Below the pieces are notes generated by a model. The model was not told where the DNA came from, did not search any database, and worked only from the letters and a program-made list of their open reading frames with translations. DNA of 64,000 bases from Halichoerus grypus (taxonomy: Eukaryota; Chordata; Mammalia; Carnivora; Phocidae). Positions 10,860 through 20,869 of this stretch are shown here, one piece after another. How positions within the stretch are numbered: position 1 is the first letter of the stretch; each line of letters begins with the position of its first letter. The position numbers and the translations under genes are program-made. The stretch covers positions 111,544,234 to 111,608,233 of the forward strand of contig NC_135722.1 in NCBI RefSeq assembly GCF_964656455.1, given 5' to 3'.

Positions 10860-12154
10860 AGATTTTTCTTGCTTCTTGAGTTAGATTTATATTGCTATAA
10901 ACTTCCGTCTTTGAACTGCTTTTGCTGCATCCCAAAGGTTTTAGACTGTCATGTTTTGATTTTCATTTGTTCCCATGTAATTTTTTATTTCTTCTTTTAT
11001 TTCCTTGCCAACCCATTCATTGTTTAGTAGCATGTTATATATTCTCGATGTGTTTGTGGTCTTTCCAGATTTTTTTCTTGTGGTTGACATCTAGTTTCAT
11101 ATCATTGTGGTCAGAAAAGATGCATGGAGTGACTTCAATCTTCTTAAATTTGTTGAGGCTTGTTTTGTGAGCTAATATGTGATCTAGTCTGGAAAATGTT
11201 CCATGTGCACTTGAAAAAGATGTGTATTGTGCTGTTTTAGGATGGAATGTTGTGAACATATCTGTTAAATCCATCTGGTTCAGTGTGTCATTCAAAGCCA
11301 TTGTTTTCTTGTTGATTTTCTGTTTAGATGATCTGTCTATTGCTGTGGGGGGAGGGTATCAAAGTCCCCTATTATTATTGTATTACTATCAAGTAGTTCC
11401 TTTATGTTTGTTACTGTTTTATGTATTTGGGTGTTCCTATGTTGAGTGCATAAATATTTACAATTGTTACATCTTCTTGATGGATTGTCCCCTTTATTAT
11501 CATATAGTGTCCATCCTTGTCTCCTATGACAGTCTTTGTTTTAAAGTCAATTTTGTCCGATATAAGTATTGCTATTCTGGCTTTCTTTTGACTTTCATTT
11601 GCATGATAGATGTTTCTCCATCCCCTCACTTTCAACCTGTAGGTATCTTTAGGTCTGAAATGAGTCTCTTATAGGCAGCACATAGATGGGTCTTGTCTTC
11701 TTATCCATTCTGTCACCCTATGTCTTTTGATTGGAGAATTTAGTACATCTACATTCAAAGTAATTATTGATAGATATGTATTTATTGTCATTTTATTATT
11801 TGTTTTGTGGTTGTTTCTGGAGATTTTCTTTGATCCTTTCTTGTCTTTCTCTCTTTCGTGGTTTACTGATTTTCTTTAGTGATAGATTTGGATTCCTTTC
11901 TCTTATTTATTGGGTGTTTATTAGTGGTTTTTGATGTGTGGTTACCATTAAGTTTGCATAGAACCTGTTCTTCATATAGCAGTCTGTATTAACTTGATGG
12001 TGGTTTAAGTTTGAACCCATTCTTTACTCTTCTCCTCCCCACATTTTAGTTATATGTTGTTATATTTCATTTCCTTTCATTTTGTGAGTCCCTTGACTGA
12101 TTTCTTACAGAAATGTTCACTTTTACTCCCTATGTGTTTCCTAACTTTATACTT

Positions 12155-13010
12155 TCACTTTTGGTCTTTCCTTTCCAGAGTCCCCTTTATTATTTCTTGT
12201 AGGGCTGGTTTATGATCATGAACTCCTTTAGTTTTTGTTTGTCTGAGAAACTCTTTATCTTCTATTCTGAATGACAGCCTTACTGGATGGAATATTCTTG
12301 GTTGCAGACATTTCCCTTTCAGCACATTGAATATATCATGCCTTTTCCTTCTGTCTTGGAAAGCTTCTGCTGAAAAATCTGCTGATAGCATTATGGGTTT
12401 TCCCTTATAAATTACTGTCTTCCTTTGTCTTGCTGCTTTAAAATTTTTTTCTTTATCACTGTATTTTGCCAATTTAATCACAATATGTCTTGGTGTAGAT
12501 CTGCTTTTGTTGATTTTATGGGAGTTCTTTCTGCCTCCTGCATCTGAACATCTGTTTCCTTCCCAGATTAGGGAAGTTTTTAGCTATTATTCAAATAATT
12601 TTCTGCCCTCTTTTCTCTCTTCTTCTTCTGGGACTCCTGTAATATGAATCTTACTACATTTGATGGAATCACTGAGTTCCCTAAGTCTATTCTAATTTTG
12701 TGTAATTCTTTTTCTCTCTTTTGTTCAGCTTCATTACTTTCCATTACTCTGTCATTAATTTGTTCCTCTGCTTCTTCCAGCCTGCTGTTCATTTCATCAT
12801 GCGTGTTTCTCTTTTCATTTATTGAGCCCTTTGTCTCTGCTATGTTATTCCTTATCTCTGTGTTATGGGTCTCACTCATGCCTTCTAATCTTTTCTCAAG
12901 TCCAGTGAGTACCCTTATGATTATTACTTTAAATTCTCTATCAGGCATATTATTCATATCTATTTCACTTAGATCTCTGGCCATGACCTGTCCTATTCAT
13001 TCATTTGGAA
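12155..13010 (-). pseudogene. L1 ORF1 (RNA-binding chaperone), broken
   Basis: Two frames on the minus strand together show ORF1p order. The first, at 12580-12984, contains 'NMPDREFKVIIIRVLTGLEK' and a heptad-like coiled-coil stretch ('SRLEEAEEQINDRVMESNEA'). The second, at 12155-12481, contains the C-terminal domain ('PIMLSADFSAEAFQDRRKRH', 'ARL/VRLSFRIE'-type end). The RRM-like middle is frame-shifted and interrupted, so no full protein is encoded. ORF1p normally trimerises and binds L1 RNA. Confidence 0.85.
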
Positions 13011-13149
13011 CAAACTTCTGTGTTTCCTCTCTGGAAGACTGGCAAGTTGATTCTGAGGTTTATTACCACTACACTCTAACTAGCTGAGCTAACTGGCCAG
13101 CCTTGATTCTGGGATTTACACAGATGTGCAGACAACCAAATTATAGTCA

Positions 13150-13930
13150 GTACACTTGTGAAGAAGAATCATCTAGAGGGACTTGTCTTACCAAATATCA
13201 GAATACATTATAAGGTTATAAAATTAATTAAGCCAGTGTGATATTGCTGTAATAGACTAATTGAATCAAATTTATAAGAAAGAGGTGGCTGGGCAAATCA
13301 GTGAGGAAAAAAACATTTTTTATTGAATGGTGTTAAGGAAATTGTATATCCATATGGGCAAAAAACCCAGATATTGGATCTCTACCTCACATCCTACACA
13401 AAAATCCATTACAGATGAATTTTAAGGGGCAAAACATCTATGGTTTCTTTAAAATTTTTAATGACTTTGGGGTAGGAAAGGATTCTTATGACACACAAAA
13501 ATCACAAAGCATAAATTATAAAATTGACAAATTTAATTCATAAAAATTAAGAAACTCTGTTTATCAAAATGTATCATAACAAGAAAGGAAGGACAGACTA
13601 CAGACTGGAAAAAGAAACTGACCACTTATAAAATACTGAAAATTTATAAATTCCCTAAAAGATGGGCAAAGATACATAGCTTTCTCACAGCAGCAGAAAC
13701 ACAAATGACCAACAATCATCCTCAGTCTTATCAGTAATCTGGAAAACAAAACAGTCACAAAGATATATCATTTGAAATCCACTAAATTGGCAAAAACCTA
13801 AATGAGCTTGATACTATCAAATATCTAGGATGATATTGATCACTGAAGCCCTGTACCCTGCTGCTGGGAATATATACCAAAGGAGCAGTCTTGTTAGAAA
13901 AAAATTGGGTAAAACTTGGTAAAGGTGATG
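13150..13930 (+). mobile_element. Ancient L1M ORF2 C-terminal fragment
   Basis: The plus strand reads as decayed L1M ORF2 downstream of RT. 'cttaccaaatatcagaatac' is followed by 'ttgaatggtgttaaggaaat', then 'ctacctcacatcctacacaa', and near 13850 'ctgctgctgggaatatatac'. It has the same strand and a similar age to the fragment at 7980-8330, separated from it by the minus-strand L1. About 2 kb of intervening L1M sequence is missing. Confidence 0.7.
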
Positions 13931-14410
13931 ATGAGAATACCTTAAAACTGGACACTTTTACTCTCCTAAAGCAGTGGTCTTGATGATATTCACATTGGTT
14001 TTTCTAAAAGAATGTTAAAAAATATATGCTACTGCACATCTTTAAGGTACCATCTGAAATTTTTCATTATAGGGTTAAATAGTTGCAAAGGATGTAATTG
14101 CCAATATATTGCGGAAATCAACATTTGTAAATAGGATGGATCCAGTGCTTTTAAAATGTACCTCATTAAAGCTAAATGCTAGCAATGTAAAATTCATAAC
14201 CATTAATTTAAAAATACACAAGTTCTTCTTTAACATATTTACTTTCTTCCTTTTACTTGAAATTGTGTTTTCAAATAACTGTCACACATAATATGTCACA
14301 CATATTTTTTTCTTAAAGGCTTTTTATTGGTGACCTTATAAAAGTTTTCTGAAGCAAGAAAAAACCTATATAAAATTTTAAAATTAAAAGTTTCTTCTGA
14401 ATTTTTAAAA
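13931..14410. other. Unassigned AT-rich stretch
   Basis: No recognised repeat or gene. Confidence 0.4.
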
Positions 14411-14655
14411 TTAATAATTACAACAATAACAACTAATCCATAGAGCATTTCCTACGTGCCATGTACAATTGTAATTACTGTACATATATTAACTTATTTC
14501 ATGCTCACAGTGTTCTTAAACAGAACTTGTTCTTGTCTGCAGTTTACACTTGAGGAGTTTGAGGCACAGGGAGATTAAGTAGCTTTCTCGAGTTTTCACA
14601 ACTAATAGTGGGTTCAGGATTAGATCCTAGACATTTTAGCTCCAGATTTCAGATT
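14411..14655 (-). mobile_element. MIR SINE, nearly full length
   Basis: 'acgtgccatgtacaattgta', 'ttaacttatttcatgctcac' and 'gaggcacagggagattaagt' follow the reverse-complement MIR order from right arm through core towards the left arm. About 240 bases are traceable, which is long for a MIR. Confidence 0.7.
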
Positions 14656-15095
14656 TTTTTTTTTAATCAAAACCTCACACACTTTGCTCAGTAATACTTT
14701 ATTTTTTTTGTTAGTATACTAATGATCAGAAATGTATCCTTTAAAAAGGTGGACAGGGCAGCTTTGGGTGCCCTGATTAAAGGAGGCTTCGTTTGAACTC
14801 TGGGACATTTGTTTCATGTTTAAGGCTGTGCTAGGCTGCATGAGGGCTCTGCTTCCCTCTGTGAAGAGGAAGGAGATTGAATGGAGGTGGGAGGGGAGAA
14901 TCAGTGTGACAAATGGACTGATGGACTGCAGACGTGTTCTAAGGGAAATCTAGGGGAGGTTTTAGGAAAGTGCATGTGGATATGGATAATTTGAAAATAG
15001 ATTTTAGTAAAACTCTTCTGGTCTTTGTACCTGTTGCAAAGTCATTGAGTGCTCCAAGGGTGTGGGTCCTTCAAGTTAAAGACAGCTGCCCTAGA
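14656..15095. other. Unassigned non-coding stretch
   Basis: No recognised feature beyond short T-runs at 14655 and 14702. Confidence 0.4.
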
Positions 15096-15099
15096 GCCT

Positions 15100-15195
15100 G
15101 ACTTCCCCGAGTATGAGCCCAGGATCACTGGGGAACTTTCTAGATATCCAGAATGACTGCATCAGAAACTCTGAGGGTGGAGTCCAGCCACGTGC
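15100..15195 (+). mobile_element. MER5-like hAT relic
   Basis: 'aggatcactggggaactttc' and 'tgcatcagaaactctgaggg' match the two symmetrical conserved blocks of MER5-type hAT-Charlie elements. It is the second such relic in the window (compare 5535-5650). Confidence 0.55.
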
Positions 15196-15199
15196 ACAC

Positions 15200-15230
15200 G
15201 TGTGTGTGTGTGTGTATGTGTGTGTATGTA
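15200..15230 (+). repeat. (TG)n microsatellite, interrupted
   Basis: TG dinucleotides with two TA interruptions ('tgtgtatgtgtgtgta'). It is short and imperfect, so likely to be only weakly polymorphic. Confidence 0.85.
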
Positions 15231-15945
15231 AATGCACAGCCTGACTTTGGACCATGGTTTTCATGCTATAAGTTCGCCACAGTTCTCAGATGCTACTTTG
15301 GTCTGTCATTGCTATATTTCACCGAATTGAAGGCATCATCATTGTAAGATAAAATCCAATTTTAAAGATTTTAAAATGCAAAAAAATGGGGTAGCTTTTG
15401 ATTGAATAAATATGGTCTTGCCTTGCCTACGAGATTGGTCCTCCTGGTGGCGAGCTTCTGGCTTCCTCCCTCTGTGTTCTCTTACCGTTCAAGTGTTCCA
15501 CTTAGCCAGTGCTGAAGGGTAAGAGGAGTTGTCGAGCAGGTGCTTGCTGAGTGCACGTCAGCGTTGGCCTACTTGGCTATTGTGTGTTCTCTGGGTTCTT
15601 ACTTTTCCCTTCTCTGCCCAGACAGAGATTCATTCTGAGGAAATACTAGTGCTCAGGAAACATTTGTGGATTCATTGCCTGATTTTAAAAGGAGCGGTCA
15701 GCTGGTATCAGAAATTGGAGAACATGGTGGTGTCTCTGGCTGTGGACAAAGGAAAATAGCCCCTGCTTCTGCTCTTGGACAGTGAGCAAGGGGAAAGAGT
15801 GTCCTTTGCTGTGAGGAAGATGGGGTTAGAGAGAGCAGAGAAGGAAATAGTCTCTGGACTGAAAAGTACGTGTCTCTGTTATCTGAAATCCTGGTGTTTG
15901 TTTACTGGACTTTTCCCCTTGTATCCCTGTAGTGTGTAATCTTAA
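15231..15945. other. Unassigned non-coding stretch
   Basis: Moderate GC content. A 76-codon plus-strand frame at 15529-15759 has no recognisable domain. No repeat was recognised. Confidence 0.4.
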
Positions 15946-15949
15946 TGAA

Positions 15950-16055
15950 CGGATGGACTTGGGAGTCACTTTCCACTCTATTCCTAGTGCCTAAAATAAC
16001 ACCTGTCTCATAGAAGACAATCAAACATGTTTTGAATAAATGACTGAATAAATGT
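15950..16055 (+). mobile_element. L2 LINE 3' end
   Basis: 'attcctagtgcctaaaataa' and the terminal 'gaataaatgactgaataaat' resemble the sense L2 terminus ('...gcctagaacagtgcctggc...aataaatatttgttgaatga'). It is degraded. Confidence 0.5.
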
Positions 16056-16194
16056 GTTGCCTGAGGTTTACCAATGCCTGAGAGGAGTTTTTGTGTGTGG
16101 AAAAATTATTTACAATAATTGATGTTTTAATTTTATTCACTTGCATTGAATTGCAATATGTAAATCCTAGTTTTCTCAAGTTTTGTTTACAAAA

Positions 16195-16584
16195 TTTTAT
16201 TTTTGAGATATAATTGACATATAGCATTATATTAGTTTCAGCTACAGCGTAATGATTCAATATATGCATATATTACAAAACGATGACCACAGTAAGTCTA
16301 GTTAACATCCAGGGCCACACATCGTTACAAACTTCTCTTCTGAGAGCTTTTAAGATCTACTCTCTTAGCAACTTTCAGATATACAGTAGTGTTACTGGCA
16401 GCAGTCATCTTGCTGTATATCACATCCCCAGGACTTAGCTGTTTTATAACTGCCACGTTTGTACTTTTGACCACCTTCACCCATTTTGCCCACCCCCCAC
16501 CTCTGGCAACCACCAGTCTGTTCTCTGTATCTTTAAGTTGGTTTTGTTTTGTTTTGAAGATTCCACTTATAAGCACAGCAACCT
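16195..16584 (-). mobile_element. L1M (L1MA/MB-type) 3' UTR
   Basis: The reverse complement of an old L1 3' UTR is clear: 'gagatataattgacatatag', 'agtctagttaacatccaggg', 'cttagcaactttcagatata', 'caccttcacccattttgccc', ending near 'gattccacttataagcacag'. It is 5'-truncated and directly abuts the younger L1 tail at 16599. Confidence 0.85.
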
Positions 16585-16598
16585 GCAACCTGTGTTTT

Positions 16599-16808
16599 TT
16601 AAAAATTTTTTTATTGTTATGTTAATCCCCATACATTACATCATTAGTTTTTGATGTAGTGGTCCATGGTACATTGTTTGTGTATAACACCCAGTGCTCC
16701 ATGCAGAACGTGCCCTCTTTAATACCCATCACCAGGCTAACCCATCCCCCCACCCCCCTCCCCTCTAGAACCCTCAGTTTGTTTCTCAGAGCCCATCGTT
16801 TCTCATGT
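16599..16808 (-). mobile_element. Carnivora L1, 5'-truncated 3' end (about 210 bp)
   Basis: The interval is a reverse-oriented Carnivora-type L1 terminus: 'ttaatccccatacattacat', 'cataacacccagtgctcc'-like sequence and 'catcaccaggctaacccatc'. An exact 14-bp duplication, GCAACCTGTGTTTT, lies at 16585-16598 and 16809-16822. The same 3' end occurs in opposite orientation at 23293-23755. It is a lineage-restricted, relatively young insertion. Confidence 0.9.
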
Positions 16809-16822
16809 GCAACCTGTGTTTT

Positions 16823-17505
16823 AACATCTTAGTGTTTCCTAAGCTTAGTGAGCTTAGTGTTTAGTTCTCCAGGTGATTCTTTTCTAGTATGTGTTAAAAT
16901 TTGAGAGCCACCACCCATGAGAAGTTCTTACTGATGTGCCCCAGGATATACATACAGGAATGTTCAAAGCATCATTGTTTCTAATATCAAATAATTACGC
17001 AACAATCCTAAGAAGATATTGTAGGCTACCTTAGGTGTGTGCGGGTCAGGTCAGAAAACAAATTAACAGCAGAGGATGTTAGCATAGCCTGAGCCACTAA
17101 CTTTCCCTCACATTAGATTTTTATGGGAGGCGGGGAGCAAGTTCTTTGGATTTTTGCAATGTGTGCATCCATTTCTGTAGCTCCGTGCAGCAAACATATA
17201 ACCCTGCTCTCTCCCAGGCCATCCTTTCTTCATTCTGAATGTGCAAGTAGAAAATGGAACAAAGAGGAAAAATACTTAATATGAAACTAGTTGGACCATT
17301 CTTAGGCAAAAGGAAGAAAACGCAGATCTGCGCTCACCTTTGCTCTGTCCTCTCCACACTCACCTCCTTGCGCTGTGCTCTGCTCACTCCATTTTCCCAG
17401 AATCACTGGTCTTTCTCCATATCCTGCCTTCTCTTTCCTCCTCCCTCCAGCCTCATTTCTAGAATTTTCATCCTGACCATCTTCACTCCATTCATATTTG
17501 ACTTT
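16823..17505. other. Unassigned non-coding stretch
   Basis: No recognised repeat. Open frames at 17121-17309 (minus) and 17254-17580 (plus) have no recognisable protein, and the latter runs into the L2 fragment. Confidence 0.4.
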
Positions 17506-17507
17506 GC

Positions 17508-17660
17508 AAATTCATTCATTCAGCAAATGTGTGGGGAGCACCTATTATGCAGTAAACCGTGTACAAGGAACAGGAAATAAAAATGGTGAACAACCTTGGT
17601 GTCTTGGTTTATGGAGTCTAGATTTTAGTCATGGAGACCGACAGCTTTAAAATTCTGTGA
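17508..17660 (-). mobile_element. L2 LINE 3' end
   Basis: 'attcattcattcagcaaatg' and 'gagcacctattatgcagtaa' are the reverse complement of the L2 terminus, continuing to 'ggagtctagattttagtcat'. The following 160 bases, to about 17820, hold a faint sense L2-like phrase ('tcctcagcacttgatacagc') that I do not annotate separately. Confidence 0.65.
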
Positions 17661-17890
17661 TATTTCCTACCTAAAATCTACTCACCCTTGAAGTCTCCTT
17701 GAAATTGATTTTCCTGACACAGCAGCCCCACCCCATCCTGTGAGCACATGGGACAAACAGACACTTGAACATTCACAGTATCCTCAGCACTTGATACAGC
17801 ATCTGGTCCTGAGGAAGCCATCTCTCAGTATTTAACAAGTGCATGACTCAACACGTTCTTGTCCTCATTCCATCCCTTGAGGTCTCTGTT

Positions 17891-18432
17891 GTCATCATCA
17901 TCACCATCATCATCACCACCATTATCACCGTTATCACCATCACCATCATCACCACCTTCACCACCATCACCATCATCATCACCACCATTATCACCGTTAT
18001 CACCATCACCATCATCACCACCTTCACCACCATCACCATCATCACCACCATCACCATCATCATCACCACCATTATCACCGTTATCACCATCACCATCATC
18101 ACCATCACCACCATCACCACCATTATCACTATCATCACCATCATCATCATCCTCACCACCTTCACTATCATCATCATCATCACCACAATCACCACCATCA
18201 TCACCACCACCACCACCATCACCATCATCACCATCATCATCATCACCATCACCACCATCACCACCACCATCACCATTATCATCACCACCATCACCCCATC
18301 ACCACCACCATCACCATCATCACCACCATCACCATCTTCACCACCACCATCATCACCACCACCACCCTCACCACCATCACCACCTTCACCACAACACCAC
18401 CATCACCATCATTACCACCATCACCATCACCA
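17891..18432 (+). repeat. Trinucleotide (CAT/CAC)n array with 66-bp higher-order unit
   Basis: About 540 bases are almost entirely ATC/ACC/ATT/TTC triplets. The landmark ACCGTTATC recurs with its G at 17930, 17996 and 18080. That gives spacings of 66 and 84, where 84 is 66 plus an extra 18. The left half is therefore built from a longer duplicated unit and not only single-triplet slippage. Because the period is a multiple of three, it stays open in several frames: 197-217 codons on plus (Thr/Ile-rich or Ser/Pro-rich) and 148 on minus (Met/Val-rich). These low-complexity frames are not evidence of a gene. Confidence 0.95.
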
Positions 18433-18435
18433 GGT

Positions 18436-18644
18436 TTTTAAAATTTTTTTAAAAAGATTTATTTATTTTAGAGTCAGAGAGAGTGAGAGAGCATGAAAGG
18501 GTGTAAGGGAGAGGGAGAGAATCTCAAGCAGGCTCCCTTGCCTGAGCACAGAGCCTGACGTGGGGCTCGAACTCACGACCCTGAGTTCACAATTTGAGCT
18601 GAAACCAAGAGTCGGATGCTTAACTGACAGCCGCCCAGGTGACC
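18436..18644 (-). mobile_element. Can-SINE, older diverged copy
   Basis: 'aaaaagatttatttatttta', a GA-rich segment and the reverse-complement core 'ctgagttcacaatttgagct' lead to a decayed head 'cagccgcccaggtg'. It is diverged, and no target-site duplication was found. It begins within a few bases of the end of the CAT array. Confidence 0.85.
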
Positions 18645-18661
18645 TCCGTTGATCGGTTTCT

Positions 18662-18873
18662 GAATAGCACTGTGCAGTAGCACTTCCCGCAGTGGTGGAG
18701 GTGCTCCGTGTCTGCTGTGTCCGGTACAACAGCCACTGATATCCAGCACCTGAAGTTGGCTGGTGCAACTGAGGAACTGACTGTTTAGCTTTATTTAATT
18801 GTAGTTAATTTGAATTAAAAGTTAAATTGCTGCTTGTGGCTAGAGGCTACCATACTGGTCAATGCTGGTCTAA
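18662..18873 (+). mobile_element. hAT-type non-autonomous element (MER3/MER58-like)
   Basis: 'gcagtagcacttcccgcagt', 'gcaactgaggaactgactgt', 'tttatttaattgtagttaat' and 'ttgtggctagaggctaccat' match, in order, a hAT MITE whose consensus contains 'gtggctagtgcgactgagga'. The superfamily is fairly secure but the family name is from memory. A related copy in opposite orientation lies at 34528-34723. Confidence 0.6.
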
Positions 18874-18924
18874 CCCTTTATACAGGTTAGTTTCCCAGAC
18901 TGCTGGCAGAGGAAATGTTAATAA

Positions 18925-19022
18925 GGAACTTAAACTATGTGCCAGGCACTATCCTAAGCGTTTTGCACGTATTAACTCATTTAAACCTCACTATTACCCT
19001 GAGGTGGGGTTTAACAGTGTAA
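18925..19022 (-). mobile_element. MIR SINE fragment
   Basis: 'actatgtgccaggcactatc', 'gtattaactcatttaaacct' and 'accctgaggtggggt' fit the reverse-complement right arm of MIR. Confidence 0.7.
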
Positions 19023-20738
19023 GATGAGCCTTTTATTTTGTTTTTTTTTTTTAAGATGATACTTTTAAAGTGAAATTCTCTCCTAATGATGACTTGAGCC
19101 CTACCTCATGATGCGAGACTCAGCAGAACCTATATGATCTTACTTGGAATTGAATTCTCTATTTAATTTTTTTCCTGCTTATTTTTAAATTTTCTTTTTG
19201 TTTAACTGGAAAGGAGAGATGATGCTCAGTTTGAAACATTAGAAGGACACAAGTTGCTTTGTTATAATAAAACTAAGTGTGCACACAAAGTATATATTTT
19301 TTCCTTAGGTTTTTATCTGTGTGCTCTTTTCACAGCCACTTAGAGAGTATTCTGGGTCTTTTATCATAAAATATCCAGAAGGCACAGCTTGTTTTTGTTT
19401 TTTACTTTTTTCCCTCTGAGCTGCCCGATGCTCAGCACATCTCAGCCCATCCTCTCCCTGCCTGTGATGGACCCACACCTGACCCCCCCGCCCAGGAGTA
19501 TCTGGGACAAAACCAAAGCCACTTTAAAATTTCAGGTAATACAGAAGGAAGCATTTTCATGTCGTGAAAGGAGTGAAAAGGAAAGAGAATAGGGAGGGAA
19601 TTGTAAAGTGTGATTTGCAGAGGGATTTACCCTGCCAACATTCTGGGACTCAGGGTGAAGCCATAAGCTTCTCGAATGTAGGGACTGCCCCACATTGGTA
19701 GGTACTAAATATGTAACAGCTTATTCACATCCTTGCGAGTCCTGTTGAAATGGGGTGATTCCCCTAGCTTCTTATCTCCCTCTTCACACTTCTTTCTTTA
19801 GTTACAACGTTTCTTTTTAATCCCTTATCTTTCTTTCTCTTCCCTTCTGTGACCTGAGCTACCCAGTGTCAGGAGGATTAGAGAAGGTAGAGAAAGCAGA
19901 ATTAGGAAGCACTCACGGTCAAAGCAGGTTTGGATTTTTAGTATCACAAGGTATTTATTTTACCACAGGTTCACTTCACTCATCCTGGCAATTTGAAACC
20001 ATTTTTTTTTGTGATGCTACAGTGCATTTTATGCATTTGTGAGGAATGTACCAAGCAATTCATTAATAAGTGTGAAAGGACCAAAATATCCAAGGATTTT
20101 GCTTTCTTAGAAATTGAATTGTAGGGCATTAAAGGTAATCCCTGGAATCCCAGTACTGATACACATTTTCAGGTGTTTTGTTGAGAGAGAGAGAGAGAAT
20201 GGAGGGGCTTGTGTGGAACGCAGCCTGTTCCGTCCGCCTCCAGCCTAAGGAGCTTCTCTCCCTTGTGACATCCCGATCGGATGTAGAGCAGAAGGACAAC
20301 AATGATGACAGCCGCAGTCCGGGGACATACTCAAGAGTCTGCATGAAGGCTAAAGCAAATTTAGAAAGTTCGTGGGGAACAGGCTTCTGAGAAAATTAAA
20401 GAGTTGGCATGAAGCTAATGCATGCAATTATAAAGCTAAATACCAGACTTACTGCATATGTTTCTAATGGGTTTGATCCTCCCATTTAGCTCATCAGAAA
20501 CAACAAATAAGGGGAGACAGTACTTCAGAATTTATCTCTATGTCAGTTGCTATCAATTTGCCTAACAATTTTATATATATATCTAAAAAGATGAGTTACT
20601 CAAACAGAATATTATTAGTATAGGAGGAAAGTCTCATAATCTGCAAACCCACTAACAGCACTGATATTTTATTGGCAGCATGGTGTAATGATTGACATTG
20701 GTAATGGGACCCTTGAGTCATCAAAAGAGGCCTAAATT
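19023..20738. other. Unassigned non-coding stretch
   Basis: No repeat family or gene recognised. It holds a small (GA)n tract near 20180-20198 and overlapping opposite-strand frames at 20129-20390 (70-71 codons) with no recognisable protein. Confidence 0.4.
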
Positions 20739-20855
20739 GGGGGCACCTGGCTGGCTCAGTTGGAAGAGCGTGTGACTCTTGACTTCGGGGTTGTGAGTTC
20801 AAGCCGCATGCTGGGTGTAGAGATTACTTAAACATAAAATCCTTTTTTTTTTTAA
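20739..20855 (+). mobile_element. Short Can-SINE-related element
   Basis: The head 'ggggcacctggctggctcag' and B-box-like 'gtgagttcaagccgcatg' are followed by 'gtagagattacttaaacata' with no long CT-rich region. This is a shorter, older SINE form. The 3' end is a T-run (11) after 'aaaatcc' in place of the usual poly-A. A possible 7-bp duplication (TAAATTG) flanks it at 20733-20739 and 20862-20868. Confidence 0.8.
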
Positions 20856-20869
20856 GAAACTTAAATTGA

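Larger units (their letters stand above)
8335..11795 (-). pseudogene. L1 ORF2 (endonuclease-reverse transcriptase), inactivated
   Basis: Recognisable blocks on the minus strand are: the endonuclease start 'LNSPIKRH' near 11750; the endonuclease core at 11411-11635 ('RGWRNIYHANESQKKA'); the SDH motif of the endonuclease C terminus at 11035-11301 ('CIFSDHNDMKLDVN'); and the RT palm at 9927-10229 ('[11 protein letters not shown]'). Two lesions are visible. A TAA stop at 11669-11671 replaces the codon just before the catalytic ETH of the endonuclease. The RT active-site motif, normally FADD, reads FTED at 9718-9729. Frame breaks and two SINEs add to this. The C-terminal ~270 residues are missing. 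Confidence 0.85.
8335..13095 (-). mobile_element. Carnivore L1, about 4.7 kb, 3'-truncated
   Basis: The whole interval reads on the minus strand as L1 in the order ORF1 (12155-13010), a spacer of about 360 bases, then ORF2 (from about 11795 leftward). ORF2 stops at about residue 1000 of the usual ~1275. The rest of ORF2, the 3' UTR and the poly-A tail are absent at the 8335 junction. Plus-strand L1M sequence flanks both ends. Two Can-SINEs with target-site duplications interrupt it. Loss of the 3' end is not expected from ordinary L1 5' truncation, so a later deletion or rearrangement is likely. Confidence 0.85.

Noticed and set aside
17661..17840. Faint sense L2-like phrases after the reverse L2 at 17508.
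   Set aside because: Similarity is too weak and short to annotate as a separate element.
17843..18496. A 217-codon plus-strand frame (with 197- and 148-codon companions) that could look like a repetitive protein.
   Set aside because: It is the direct translation of the CAT/CAC triplet array in several frames and both strands, and runs into a SINE. It has no codon-specific signal.
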